From Isochrysis galbana (lineage: Eukaryota > Haptophyta > Isochrysidales > Isochrysidaceae): DNA of 64,000 nt. Position numbers and translations under genes: made by a program. Numbering within the stretch: position 1 is the stretch's first letter; each line of letters opens with the position of its first letter. The stretch covers positions 5,308,407-5,372,406 of the forward strand of contig CM030932.1 of the NCBI GenBank assembly GCA_018136815.1, in the 5' to 3' direction. Positions 1 to 11,300 of this stretch are shown piece after piece. Under the pieces are notes generated by a model. The model was not told where the DNA came from, searched no databases, and saw nothing but the letters and a program-made list of their open reading frames with translations.

Positions 1-589
1 AAAGGTGAAGTGTCAAGTAAGCTCCAGGTGACAACGGAAGGTGCTAGCAGGGATGGGGATAATTGAACGCTTCCGGTCTAGCAGAACCTGCCAGCCTCGC
101 GGCCTATCTCGATCAGCTGGCTATCGGGGTGCGTTGGCTCCTGGGGGGTAACATATATAGGCCAAGATTTACAATGTTGTAATGGACCGGCGGGCCGGCC
201 CCCCTCGCGGTATCTGAGTACCGAGCCCCCTACAATTTTTGTCCGTTACTTGATATGGCGCTGCCCTCGCGTCGTTAAATATTACTACTAGTAGTAAATA
301 TTTTCCCCTAGAGTGGAATGAATAAAGTATTGTCGAGAGAAGAGAGCTCGTCCAGCTTCTGGGGGGCCGGCGGGGAGGGGGCGCTGCGGCGCGGGGGCGG
401 GGGTGGGTGGGGGGCTGGGGACGGGTAGGGGGGGGGGGGGGGGGGGTCCCTGGACGCCGAGAGGGAGAGGGATGGAGCGAGCGAGCGCTCTCTGGTCGTC
501 AAAAGCGGAGAAGAGAAGGAGTGTACTCCCGAGTCTGTTGACTAGCGGGACGATGAGAGGGATCCCTTCCCTCCGTGTATGGTATGGGC
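1..589. other. Gene-free stretch
   Basis: I see no convincing gene here. The stretch ends in a G-rich low-complexity tract around 360-450, just before a run of Ns. Open frames on either strand are low-complexity Pro/Gly/Ser-rich translations and are not supported. Confidence 0.6.
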
Positions 590-689
590 NNNNNNNNNNN
601 NNNNNNNNNNNNNNNNNNNNNNNNNNNNNNNNNNNNNNNNNNNNNNNNNNNNNNNNNNNNNNNNNNNNNNNNNNNNNNNNNNNNNNNNN
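590..689. other. Assembly gap (100 N)
   Basis: Exactly 100 N bases, the conventional placeholder for a scaffold gap of unknown size. G-homopolymer sequence lies about 150 bp upstream. Confidence 0.99.
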
Positions 690-730
690 TATGGCTAGGG
701 ATGCTAGCCAACAAGACCCTCTGCAAGACT

Positions 731-754
731 ATATCATGGATACATCCATGATAT
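731..754. repeat. Perfect 11-bp inverted repeat
   Basis: Arms ATATCATGGAT and ATCCATGATAT are separated by 2 nt. A degenerate copy follows at about 775-792, so the 720-810 stretch is a cluster of ATCCATGAT-type palindromes. No function is evident. Confidence 0.85.
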
Positions 755-1217
755 GTGCATCATAGATGCATATCTATCATGGATACATCCATCTCATGCA
801 TCGTGGATGCTCATTCTAACCTCCGTATGTTTATACTGAGGTGCTCTGCTTTTGCTTCTCACTTCTCCCTCGCGGCCGTTTCGAGTCCGCGCGGGGCATT
901 CTTGCGGCACAGAAATTTCCCCGCGCGCTCTTACTTTGTTACTATTAGTTTTGCGCGCGTTTGTGTGAATGTGCGTGCGCGTGAATGTAGTAAGAATCTT
1001 ATCCGGCGATATACGATTGGCGATGCGATCGGCGATGGCGCTCTGCCTCGCCCAAGCCGCGGTGGTTGCCTCATGGGCACCACCGCGATAGACTACAATT
1101 TCCAACGGGCGCGCAGAGACAAGGAAGCGGGGAGAGTAGAGATGATTCTCTACATCTTTACTCTTTACTCGGTGTCGGTGTGCTCGTGCTCGGTTTATCT
1201 ACGATGAGACGCGATAC

Positions 1218-1352
1218 AAAAAAACCTTTTATTTAACATTCTCGCCTCGCGCGTGGCTATAGGTACCGCTACTGTAGCCACGCCCAGATCCCTTCCTCTC
1301 CCTCCCTTCCCGCCTCGCGGCAACTCCCCTCGTGCTCCACTTAGGGGCTCAG
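1218..1352 (-). repeat. R1 short interspersed repeat
   Basis: This is a copy of a roughly 130-bp family. Read on the minus strand it runs from a CCCCTAAGTG-like end through a hairpin core GTGGCTA/TAGCCAC to an oligo-T end after TTAAAAGG. Related copies lie near 19350, 34130, 36940, 38510, 38610, 45350, 47250, 56100 and 57320. No open reading frame is associated, so it is probably a SINE or the 3' tail of a LINE. Confidence 0.7.
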
Positions 1353-2535
1353 GTTGCCGGGGGGGGGCTGGGTTGGGCGTTGGGCGGTTGGGCGGGGTGC
1401 ACCTGCCCCAGCGGTATGTGGTGTGTTCTCATTGGTCATTTGTTATTATAAAAATAAAATAGCAGTCTACAGTCGGTGGGCCACTTTCGGCTTTCGGAAA
1501 GTCTTTCGACGGAACGCGACATTTTGCAAACCCTTTTGCCTTTTGCGAAAACCCCTTTTATTGGTAGTGGGCCAAGCCTATTCCTATTCGCTATTCGAAA
1601 TAGAGTTTCGCCCATAGCCCATAGTCGAAATACGTTGAGGTTGATGAGGTATTTTTGCTCTACCACAACCACAACGTATTACGTATGATTCGCATTTCTG
1701 AGTAATCTACTAGCAATAGTAAACGTAGTAGTAAAGAAAGGTATAAAAATAAAGCGGTTCCCCCCAGTCCCAATCAAGCTTCACAAGTCACAAACTTAAA
1801 GATAAAGGAAAGAAAGAAGGGGGGTAGGAAGTGAGTGAAGGGGGATAGAAGGGCGGTGGAGATGAAGAGGTAGTGCCAGGGCCGAGCGCCAAACATGCTA
1901 GCTCGATACACCCCCCAGAATGTGTCAGAGCAAGGCTGATCTCACTCTTGGAGATTGCCTGCGAGGGCGCGCCGGCAGCTAGCGCGGAACGCGGTTCTTG
2001 TGGGGAGCTCATGGAGCTTTCCTCGGGGGTGACTACGGGCATGGTGATCGACGCACGACGCACGACGCACGCACGGAGCACGGTGGGCGCGGAAGTGCGG
2101 AAGGAGGCTTGTGGGAGGTGGTGGCAGGCGACTGGGGGTGGCTCAGGCGCGTGCTTGACTTGTATTGACTCGTTGACTCGGGGTATAGACTCGGGAACTC
2201 GGGGGGACTCGCTTGGGAACACGGTGGGACTCGACGAAGTTGCTACAAAAATCACTCACAAGAAACCAAAAACCAAAGTCCTTGGGCTCAGAAAACTAAC
2301 GTAAACACTCCGGAATCATACGATAAACAAACCCCTCCCCGCGCGGCGAAGGCTGAAGTCGCGATCGCTCGTCATGCGCGATGATATACGGAAAGAGAGC
2401 GCATAACTACGCCACCGAAGGGTTCGAACTATCGTTAAAGTGGAACTCGTCCGCTGAAGCCAACGCGGAGGGTCGAGGAGAGATCCAAACTCGCGCGGGG
2501 GGAGAAGGCGATGTGCGGAGAGACCTTCTAGACAA
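1353..2535. other. Gene-free stretch
   Basis: The overlapping open frames on both strands around 1788-2304 show no recognisable domain and no family resemblance. I regard them as chance frames in GC-rich DNA. Confidence 0.5.
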
Positions 2536-2839
2536 GCGACGAGCAAGGGGCGACGAAACAAGACGCGAGACGCGAGGCGCGTGCCATTCGTTCTTCCTTT
2601 CTTTCATCGAAACCGCGACGAAACTAACATTAAACGTCGGTGCCCCCTCCGCGAGGATCGCGAAGAAGAACGGACGAGATGGAGGCAGCGACGAGCAAGG
2701 GGCGACGAAACAAGACGCGAGACGCGAGGCGCGTGCCATTCGTTCTTCCTTTCTTTCATCGAAACCGCGACGAAACTAACATTAAACGTCGGTGCCCCCT
2801 CCGCGAGGATCGCGAAGAAGAACGGACGAGATGGAGGCA
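2536..2839. repeat. Perfect 152-bp tandem duplication (two units)
   Basis: Positions 2536-2687 and 2688-2839 read identically by eye, both starting GCGACGAGCAAGGGGCGACG and ending GAGATGGAGGCA. The identity implies either a recent duplication or an assembly overlap. Two open frames cross it, but neither resembles a known protein. Confidence 0.9.
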
Positions 2840-3239
2840 ATCATCGAAGGAACCGCGAGAGGAATCGAAGCGAGGGGGGGAACAACGACGGCCGGAGGAA
2901 ACGAACCGCGCGCGGGGGAGAAGAGAACCTCGCGCGGGGGGGGGGGATTAATATAACGGCCGGAGGCGACGGACGGCACGCCGAGGGAAAGAACCTGCCG
3001 CGGGGGGGGCGAGGGACCGAGGGCACGGCGGGGCAGCGTGGGAGGGCGCGAGGCCGATCTCGGAGCGAGATCGCGTCCTTTCCCTCGCGGAGCGCGGAGA
3101 GACCCCCCACGAGATATCTTGGGACCGGAGAATGTTTTGGACGAATCTTCTTGCCGTCGGCCGAGGAGAGGCGGACGGAGAGAGAGAGAGAGAGAGAGTC
3201 TCGCAGAGCGACTGCAGAACGAGAAGTCGAAGTCATGCC

Positions 3240-3520
3240 GGTTTATTACCATAAACGAGCCAACAATTATAGTAACAGCAAAAACAAAATTCGAATCGCA
3301 AATTTCGAGACCAAAACCTGCAAACCTGGACTTGAGACCATGGGGAATCCGAATCTGTGTGTCTTGTGCGTCAGTGGCAACACGGGGAACTGTTCAATTG
3401 TAATTGTGAGCGCGTACCTTCAGATGGGCAGGAATACAACAGAATGGCAGAAGCAGAAGCAGAAGCAGAAGCAGGGAGGAGGTCATAACCATTATAACCA
3501 TTGTAACCATTACAGATAGC
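3240..3520 (+). mobile_element. Retroelement coding relic
   Basis: The translation from about 3240 contains a block around 3280-3360 with NFETKTCKPGLETMGNPNL. It resembles EFRDKNGEPGLGPRKNPNL translated from 48140-48215. A third copy lies in reverse near 23155-23225. Conservation at the protein level among dispersed copies points to a transposon ORF of unknown type. A short GCAGAA hexanucleotide run (about 3450-3476) follows. Confidence 0.45.
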
Positions 3521-3605
3521 CTTTTCGCCTTTTCATACACATACACCCCGGGGGCAAGGCACCGAGAGCGCTAGACACCCTGTACATACTTACTAGCATG
3601 GAGGT

Positions 3606-3845
3606 ATATACTAGTAGACTTCTACAGAATACATTATGACGGCATCGCGTTCTCGGAAGAATCGGTGCTTACTTATCTCTTAATTAAGCGGCGGCAGGAA
3701 GCAGGAAGCACCTTCGATGGTGCTTCGCGACAATTGAGTGCTCTGAGCTCCATATATTACGGTAAATGGAGGTTTCATATGATTGTAATCACACCCCGTC
3801 GTCGAGGCAGCTGAACTGCGACATGCAGCATACATGCAGCACCTC
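3606..3845 (+). mobile_element. LINE 3'-end relic plus shared repeat
   Basis: Positions 3611-3690 translate to DFYRIHYDGIAF-like sequence. This matches the C-terminal DFYRVEFDHYTF of the LINE fragment at 56500 and DFYRIEFESHKY at 36290. The following 3700-3845 block (GAGTGCTCTGAGCTCCATAT...) recurs at 25005-25115. Together they mark a degraded 3' end of a non-LTR retrotransposon. Confidence 0.5.
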
Positions 3846-4246
3846 CCAAGGTTTAGCATACATGCAGGAGTGGCCGTACCGGGGTATGCGAAGAGTCTAT
3901 CTTTCACTTTCTGTGCACGCGATCTCTTAGCAGTAGGCGTGTGTTTTGTAAGGGCGTCTATTGTTTCGAATATCGTTTTCGTCGCGGGGCACCATGCTAG
4001 ATGGCACGAGTCTTCTCGGTGGCCGTGGCACAGTCTACATTTGTCTGTCGGGCTGTCTGGGAATCTGTTTCTCGTGCCGATCCTTCTGTGCGTGATATGT
4101 TTGAAGTGTAAGTGTTTATCCGTGTGTTTTAGCAACGGCATTGTGTATAGTCTAGCTATGTGTTTCCATTCCTCTTTCGTGATGCTAAGTCTATTCTCCC
4201 ACGCGGACCTCGCCGCTTGTGGGGCGTTTTTCCGATTCGTTTTGAT
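3846..4246 (-). pseudogene. LINE reverse-transcriptase C-terminus (zf-RVT) remnant
   Basis: Minus-strand translation reads WKHIARLYTMPLLKHTDKHL, then a zinc-binding-like pattern C-x2-C-x6-C-x4-C with intervening His (KCRLCHGHREDSCHLAWC), then IFETIDAL. This layout is that of the zf-RVT region at the C-terminus of non-LTR reverse transcriptases. The frame opens without an ATG, overlaps the end of the upstream ORF in another frame, and has no polymerase domain before it. Paralogous pieces occur at 35072-35168, 36111-36345 and 56500-56800. Confidence 0.65.
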
Positions 4247-4773
4247 CACTTCTTTGGTGATGTCGGAGACGGAGATCGCATGTGTGGGTCCGTGTGGGCA
4301 TTTGTTGGGGCGGTGTGGTGTGCGTCCCGAGACGCAACCAAGCAGTCTCTCGTCCGTGTGTTGTTGTGCTGTGTTGTTTGTGGGTCAGTGTCTTTGTGCG
4401 CTTTGTTGTTGTTGTTGGATTTGTGCCCATAAGGGCCACCCGGTCTCGGGCCGCGCTGCCAGGGCAGCGCGGCCTTCCCCAGGGCGGGAGAGGCCTCTGC
4501 CATAAGGCATGCCTGGTGGAGGAGTGGTTCGGCTTGTGTGGTACTGTCTCCTTGTCTCCCACAGCCTGTGGCCCACCATGGGGTGGCCCAGCATGGCTGT
4601 TGTGGCTGGTGTGGCCGGGGCCACGGGCCGTGCGGCGCGACTGGGGTCGCGCTCACCTGCTCGGCCTCTGCGGGCGGACGCGGTCGCTTCGCCAGCGACA
4701 GCTCCATGGGTACTGGGGGGGCGCCCGCGGCGGGGGGCCCGAAGGAGAGGTGGGGAGCGGCGACGCGCTCCAT
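4246..4773 (-). CDS. Hairpin-headed retroelement ORF1-like frame (internally deleted copy)
   Basis: A 175-residue frame starts at the ATG at 4773, four bases after a small stem-loop. Its first ~95 residues (MERVAAPHLSFGPPAAGAP...) closely match the frame starting at 63327, so the coding strand is credible. The later part is low-complexity Asn/His/Thr-rich and probably degraded. It runs straight into the zf-RVT remnant, so the central endonuclease and polymerase regions appear to have been deleted. Function is unknown; a Pro/Ala-rich nucleic-acid-binding ORF1 is the natural guess. Confidence 0.5.
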   Translation of the reverse strand: MERVAAPHLSFGPPAAGAPPVPMELSLAKRPRPPAEAEQVSATPVAPHGPWPRPHQPQQPCWATPWWATGCGRQGDSTTQAEPLLHQACLMAEASPALGKAALPWQRGPRPGGPYGHKSNNNNKAHKDTDPQTTQHNNTRTRDCLVASRDAHHTAPTNAHTDPHMRSPSPTSPKK

Positions 4774-4777
4774 GGCG

Positions 4778-4795
4778 ACCAACTATAAAGTTAGT
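4778..4795 (-). promoter_or_regulatory. 5' hairpin of retroelement, adjacent to ATG
   Basis: On the minus strand ACTAACT-TTAT-AGTTGGT forms a 7-bp stem (one G-U) with a tetraloop. It ends four bases before the ATG at 4773. The same stem occurs at 63305-63322. Other elements use different but still complementary stems. Confidence 0.6.
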
Positions 4796-4819
4796 TCAGC
4801 CGAAAAAAAATGACATGAA

Positions 4820-5116
4820 CGATCTATATCCTTTATTCACGCTAGGCCCATAGGATAAGCTTGACCCCAGCGCAGAACTCCTTACGATAGCCACCAAGCT
4901 GGGGATGGCATACATCCTCGAGGAAGCAAAATAAACACCTGAGACACGGTCTCAGTGGGCGACCGACACTCAAACACAACACGACGGCAGTACCCGCCCC
5001 CCACGCAAGAGAAGCAACAAACCCACGCACACTTTCGACAAGCGCACAAACTAGACGCTCAAAAGGCCTGCCCGGTAACCACACTCTAAACAAGGCCCAC
5101 GGTAGTGCGATTGGGG
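4820..5116. other. Gene-free stretch
   Basis: One 83-codon frame is open on the minus strand (4842-5093). It is hydrophobic and Cys-rich with no recognisable family, so I do not call it a gene. Confidence 0.4.
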
Positions 5117-5262
5117 CGGACCCCGGATACCGAAGAAAAAGGAATGAATGATGGGGGAAAGGGAAGAGGTGTAGAGCGGGGGGGAAAGGCGGTGTCGGCG
5201 GAGAGGTAGAGAAACCTAGACCTAGTAGGTGTGTTAGCCCAGAATCTTCAGATTTTTTTCAA
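5117..5262 (-). repeat. R3 short interspersed repeat
   Basis: Minus-strand copy of the R3 family. It begins near CTGAAGATTCTGGGCTAACA (reverse of about 5230-5255) and ends in the TTCATTCCTTTTTCTTCGG / TATCCGGGGTCCG segment. Plus-strand copies lie at 33868, 43728 and 44112. R3 is non-coding and SINE-like. Confidence 0.7.
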
Positions 5263-5306
5263 TATACGGTGTTAGCGCCTTGACCTGAATCCCCAGATGT
5301 TAATTT

Positions 5307-8300
5307 TTATTCAACATGCCCCTGGCCCCCCCCCTCCCGGGCCCCTGGCCCCCTTCGGCCGTTTTTCGCCGTATCTCCCTCAGCCTGCGCGAGTTTGCGA
5401 TGCACGTGCGCACGGTGCGCAGAGGTCAGATCATGCCGCGCAAGCACGACGCGATACTCGGTCGTAGCGAGGGCGGTGAGGCCAAGCTTGAGAGCCATGT
5501 TGGCGGCGGATATCTGGTGTGAAGCCTTGCCCGAGAGGCGTGAAGCTTCTAAGAAGAGTGCTCGTGCCTTCTTCAACTCTCCATTGCGATTTGCTTCTAG
5601 TCCCCGCCGGTGAAATCCCTCAGCCTCGGGGTTATCCGAGACCATCGCGCTGTGTACGCTCATAAAACTTGAGGCTCTGGAAAGAGGTGGAGGCGGCGAG
5701 ATTTGCGCCAGAGCACAGAACCCGTGTTGCCTCGTGGAGGGCACGGCTTCGCGTGATGGTAGTCCCCTTGCACCGATCCAAGTGGGCAAATGCGGCAGCA
5801 GTAGACTTTCCGTGGATTCCGCTGATGCGCGGCCAAGCGCTAGACGCTCTCGCCGAGATAGCGCGACAATGTCGTTGGCGACTTGCAATCCCACACCGTC
5901 AGGCCATGTAGCCGAGGGAATGAGCCGGTCCTTGGGAACAGCACCGCCCGCAAGCTCGGCATGGAGGACGGCGTACGCCAGGGCCGCGACAGACCAGTCA
6001 CCCGACGCCTCTGCATTAGCTGCCCGGGCGAGAAGGCTCACCGCACCCGCCTCCTTGTGGGCGTTGCTAGCCGCGTGACGAGCGGCTTGCGCAAGGTCGG
6101 TAGATGTCGAACACCAAAGGGCGAGCAGAGGAGCCTCGATGGTGGCAATCGCTGCGGGCTCAAGTAGCGGAGGAGGCTTACACGCTCCGATTGCTTGGGC
6201 AAGGATGAGCGGGGCCGAGATTGGCGGCGGACGTGGGCAAGGCGTGCGGCAGCGCACCCCTTGCACTACGCGCACCACACAGGAGAGAGCCCGCCACCGC
6301 ATCTTACACCGTTCTGCGAGACGGCGCTTTCGCCTCAGGTTGGCGAGCTCGCCCTCTTCGGCCGCGACGAACTTGCCTTGGCTTCGCAGACGGACCATCT
6401 GCGATGCGTGCACAGACTCGGCAAGCCACAGAGAAAAGTGAGCGTCGAGGCGCGGCCCAAGGCCCGTGTACTTTGTTAGCGCGCTCAGCACGCGAGAAAA
6501 CATCGCCACCACAACCATGGCGCAACCCCCTACGTCACGCACCGCCGAGACGAAAGGCTGCGAGCACGAAAGCGTCTCAAGCACAGCTGCAAGCCGTTGC
6601 GCAACATGGCCCGAGGCCCTGTGGAGATACAAGGCATGATACTCCATGGCTTGCATGATGAGTGTCGCGCATGCCAGATTGGCGCAGAGGGAGACAAGGA
6701 GGAACGTAGCACCACTCCGCACCTCCTCGCTGCCATGTGTGACGATCACATCGACGAGATAGGGTGCGCCAACTATGCTGAGAACAAAACCGTGCGTGTT
6801 CCCCATGAGGCAAACTTTGGCCTCGGTGCGATCCAACTCAGCAGTGGCTCGAGCGTGTTCCTGCTGCGCGACCTCGCCGAGGTCTTCCCGCGACGCAATG
6901 ACTTCGAGCGCCTCGATCTCGCCACGTAGAGTGCTGACTCTAGCATGCAGCTGTTCCTGCGAACGTTTGAGCAACGCCACCTCGGCCCCTTCCTCTCCGC
7001 GGCACGAAGCGAGCAGGGCCAGCGCACGCAGAATAAAACTCAGAGCCTCACTATCCTCAGATGCTATGTCCATCAGGGCAGTAGCCGTGCCTGGGCGCGT
7101 CAGTAGTAGGAGGAGAGCCGCGCGCGAATCGTTCCCCAATGCCTCTTTGCCGATAGCCGCAAGCGAAAAGATGGCCTCAGCTGCCGCGGGACGCAGTGGT
7201 GCCTCGCCACTGATGAGGAGGTCGAGAACGTGTGCCATGTCCCCGCGCGCCACAAGTACCATGTGCATCCCGGCCCGAGCAACCGGGGATAGCGGGCTGC
7301 TCGAAGCGTTACAGAGCTCATCCTTGAGCACCGCGACCAGTCGACGCTGCACCACGAATCGCGCATCTTCTGCGATAGCAGACACAGTCCTCCTGCGCAT
7401 GAGTTCTCCTGGCGACCCATTCGACGAGCGAGCCAGAGAGATTACCGAATGGTCTCGATGCTCGTCGTATTTTTCGACATCGAGGGTCAAACGATTCGCG
7501 AGCAGAAATGCGAGTAGCACAAGGGCCGAACTGGGCGCCTCGGCTTGGCTGCACAAGGTGAACAAAGCAGAGCTATGTAGGATCTCATCCGCCTTTGTCA
7601 GGTCCGCGGCAACTAGCATGACTAGGTTCGCTGCTGCCCTATGCCTGTGATTGGGCTGCACCGACATAGCTCGGGCCAATGTCTCGGCCAGAGAAAGTGA
7701 TGAAAGCGAATGCTGATCACTCCCGGCCGACGCTGAGCCGAAGTGAATTATGGCCTCAACTTGCGCTAGAGAAGAGTAGAAGGGCGATAGCTTGCACCGC
7801 GTGATTGGCGCCCCATGCAGCACACAGGCGACTGCAGCGAGGTAGTGGCCACGCTCGCACGCCACCTCTACTGGTGTGTGGCCGGCTGGCCCGGTGGCGA
7901 GTGCAAGATGAGAGGCGCGGCTCCCTAGCAGCGTCAACAAGCCAACCGCATCGCCCACGGACGCGAGTGCGAAGGTGAGCTGAAGGGCGTGCACTTCCGT
8001 TAGCAATGTGTGCCACAGCCGCAGATCGGCGAGTGGTACCGTAGCGTCAACAATGTTGCAGTCAGCATCAGGCCATAACGCTCGCCGGAGGGCCTGCGCG
8101 TGTCCGTCGCAAAGGAGTAGACGGTATACGCCATGCCGCACCAACCATCGAATAGTCGCCGTTTTTTTAGCGGCCCACGCACATGCGATGGCGCTAAACA
8201 ACTCGCGACGGGCTGGGGCACCGATCGCTATTTTTTCGTCAGTACGGCTTCGTAACGTGATGAGAAGAGGAGCAAGGAGGGCAGTGTCGCCCTTGGCGCA

Positions 8301-11300
8301 CGCCCGACGCAGAAGCCATAGGCGCCGCTCCCTCCGTGCGCGCGCATGTCTCTGGATCTGCATCGAGGCGCTCTCTCTGCGGGCGCGCAGTTCCTTGAGG
8401 CGCCTCCTCTGCAGGAGCAGCCGTGCCGCACGGGCCCGCGCACAGCACGCGATCACGGTCACAGCTGCAAAGTGCCGACGCATCCGTACGCGCCGAGTGG
8501 CCAAGACTCGACGCGCGTGACTCTCCAACACGAGCACAGCGCTCACATGGAGCGCCCTCTCCGCTGCCCGAGCGCAACCTATCACCCGCCGCCAAGCGGT
8601 CTCCAAGCGTAACGCTGCCTCTCTCTGCCGACAATACTGGGCGGCGCACGAGCGTGCTCGGGCGAGCGCACTCAGCCGGGTCACAGCGGCACGTGCCGAA
8701 CCGAAGTACGAGCGCGCAAGAAGTCGCCGTGCGTGGCGTTGCAACACCCTCGCGCGCGAAAAGCTTCGGATGCGCCGTGCGCGCATGATCCAGCTCCGCT
8801 CGACTAGCAATAGCACTCGCGCGGCACGCCGCCATCCGTGCCACCTGCGCACGCTGCGCACCGCGGCATCGACAGCACGAGCGCAGGCCAAAAAAAAACC
8901 GGTAGATTGCCACCGCTGACGAATGAGCCTCTTGTGGAGCGCGCTCACCACCTCCCGCGGGAGTGGTTCGCCGGGCATATTGCGCAGCCGCTCAAGGAAT
9001 GCCATCTGGCCCGCCCGGAAAAAGACGCGGCTCATCCCAATACGGAAGTCCTCTCCAGGCATCTCGACCGCCGAGAGGAGCGCTTTAGAGAAGCGCAGCG
9101 GCGAAAATGCCGTGAGCCGCGAGAGCGAGGGAATGTTTGCGAACATCGCACGCAGCTCGACGAATGTGCAGCGCGATGGGTAGCCACTCGCCATTAGACA
9201 GACGGCCGCAAGCATCCCCGACGTCCGCAGTTGCTCCCACACGTATCTTCCATCAAAACGACGCTCGGCCACACCGGCTGAGGGCTTGATGCATCGGACA
9301 AAGTGTGTGTCCGATGCGCGCAGTACTCGCAAGAGCTGGTTGAGCTCGGAGCAGAACCGCGAGCTGACCGTCGTCGCGCGCCGTCGGCGCCCATGAGGCG
9401 TCCCTTCGTTGGCCGCCGCCTCGTCATCGGCGGCGCCTGGGTAGAGGTCGCGCATCAGGGGCAATTTTGAGCCATGCAGCAGCCGGGTAAGATCTGCGGA
9501 CAAGCTCTCGTTGTTGCGCTCGATGAAGCGCGTGACGCTATACGTCACGTCCCCAGCGAAGTGCGAGAGCACAAAGGCGCCTCCGCGGTGGGCGTTACCC
9601 TTGTGGCGCAGTTTCATCCCCAGCTTCGGGGCGTACAGCAACGGCGCATCAGCGAAGGCGCAGTCGCTTGGCGACTCGTGCACGTTATAGATCTTGTCGA
9701 GCAGCGCTGCGTCCGTGCCGTGGGGCAGCATCGTCTCCTCGTCCAGCAATTCAAATAGGCTCATCCTCGGCTTGGCGCCGAGCCGCGGCTTGGCAATCTC
9801 AAAGGGCGCGGCGCTGTCCGTGTCGGAGTCCGGGCGCGCTGGAGCGGCAGCACCGCCCTCGATGAGACTACAGAGCGGTGCGTTGTCGGGAAAAACTAGG
9901 TCCTCCGGAAATGGGATCGCTTCCGCCCGGTAGAGGGCCCGCTCCGCGTGGAACACCTCCTGCACAAAATGCTGCTGCAGCTTCTCATTGGCAAAGTTGA
10001 TGCACAGCTGCTCGAAGCCGTTGCACTCAAAGACCTCGAACCCTGAGAGGATGTGCCGGGCGCGCGTGAGTGAGCAGCGGACTGGACAGGAGCACATGTG
10101 CATGCGTGCGCGTGCACGTGCACGCACCGTAGATATCGAGGATCCCGATGTGGTACTCTGCGTCTCCGGTCGGCGCCACGGACTGCTGGCACCGGCGGAC
10201 GAGCCATCGGAAGAGGCGTGTGTAGACATGTTTGGAGAGGGCGTCGCGCGCGGCCAGTGCGTCCTTCTCGCGCAGCGCCCGCACGAAGTTGGCAGCGCCG
10301 CCGGAGTGCGTGCTCGTGAGAGCCGCCACCACCTGCGCCATGTCGAGGCGTAGCAGGTTGGTGACAGCCTCGAGCACGGACCCGTTGTCCTCCCCTCCTA
10401 GGCTGACGCCATCTCCGCTGGCCTCATCGGGCAAGAACTCGAGCCGGCCCAGGTGCATTAGCGCAGCGAGGACGCCGAACACCTGGTCCGCCTCCGCCGT
10501 GGACAGCCCGATTGCGTGCAGTGCCGCACACGTCTCACCGAACACGTATGCGTCATCAACACCAACGATCTTGGTGCACCCCGACGCAGCGAGAGAAGGA
10601 AAGCTCAAAACGGAGAGGTGCTCGTCGAGCGAGTCTAGATACAGTGAGGCGCGCTGCGCGGCTGACGCGCCGCTGAGCAGCTGGTAGAAGATGTGGAACG
10701 AGCGTTCGCCATGGCTGAGCAGCGTAACGCGCGACGTCTCGAGGAGGTATGTCACAATGTCGGCGCCAACTAGCTGTCCGGCCGCGCAAAAGTGAATGCG
10801 TGTGAACTTGCCGAAGCGGCTCGAGTTGTTGTTGCGCGTGGTCCGCGCATTGCCGAAAGCCTCGAGCACGGGCGTCGTCTGCAGGATCCTCTCGGTGATG
10901 GTGTCGGCCCCACCGTTGGCCTGCCTACCCGAAAGCGTGGCTAGATAACGGAGCACGTGCTTCGAGTTTTCCGTCTTACCAGCGCCAGACTCGCCCGAGA
11001 TGACGATTGACTGGTCGCGGCGCTCGACGCGGAGGAGGCGGTAGGCACGGTCAGCCAGGGCGTACACGTGCGGCGGCTCCGTGCCCAGTGGCCTCCCGCG
11101 GTACCGTTCCATTTGCGCAAGGTCATACAGCCCCTCGACCTGCTCAACTGGGTTGACCGCCAGCAGCATCGCGCCCGTGTAGGTGTAGACGCGCCGCCGA
11201 TCGAAACGGAGGCGAAGATTGTGGAGAAGGGTCGCGTCCGATAGGAATGCCAGCCCCGTGTTGTCCGCGCACTCACGCTCCTCCTCGCACGCAGGCAGGA

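Noticed and set aside
1788-2304. Opposing 140-155 codon open frames
   Set aside because: They overlap antiparallel, have skewed composition and no recognisable motif; typical chance frames in GC-rich DNA.
2415-2445. GGGTTCGAACT resembling a tRNA T-arm
   Set aside because: No matching D-arm or acceptor stem within 80 bp upstream.
4282-4788. Plus-strand frames with runs of Val/Cys/Leu
   Set aside because: Antisense to the retroelement ORF whose minus-strand reading is conserved at 63327.
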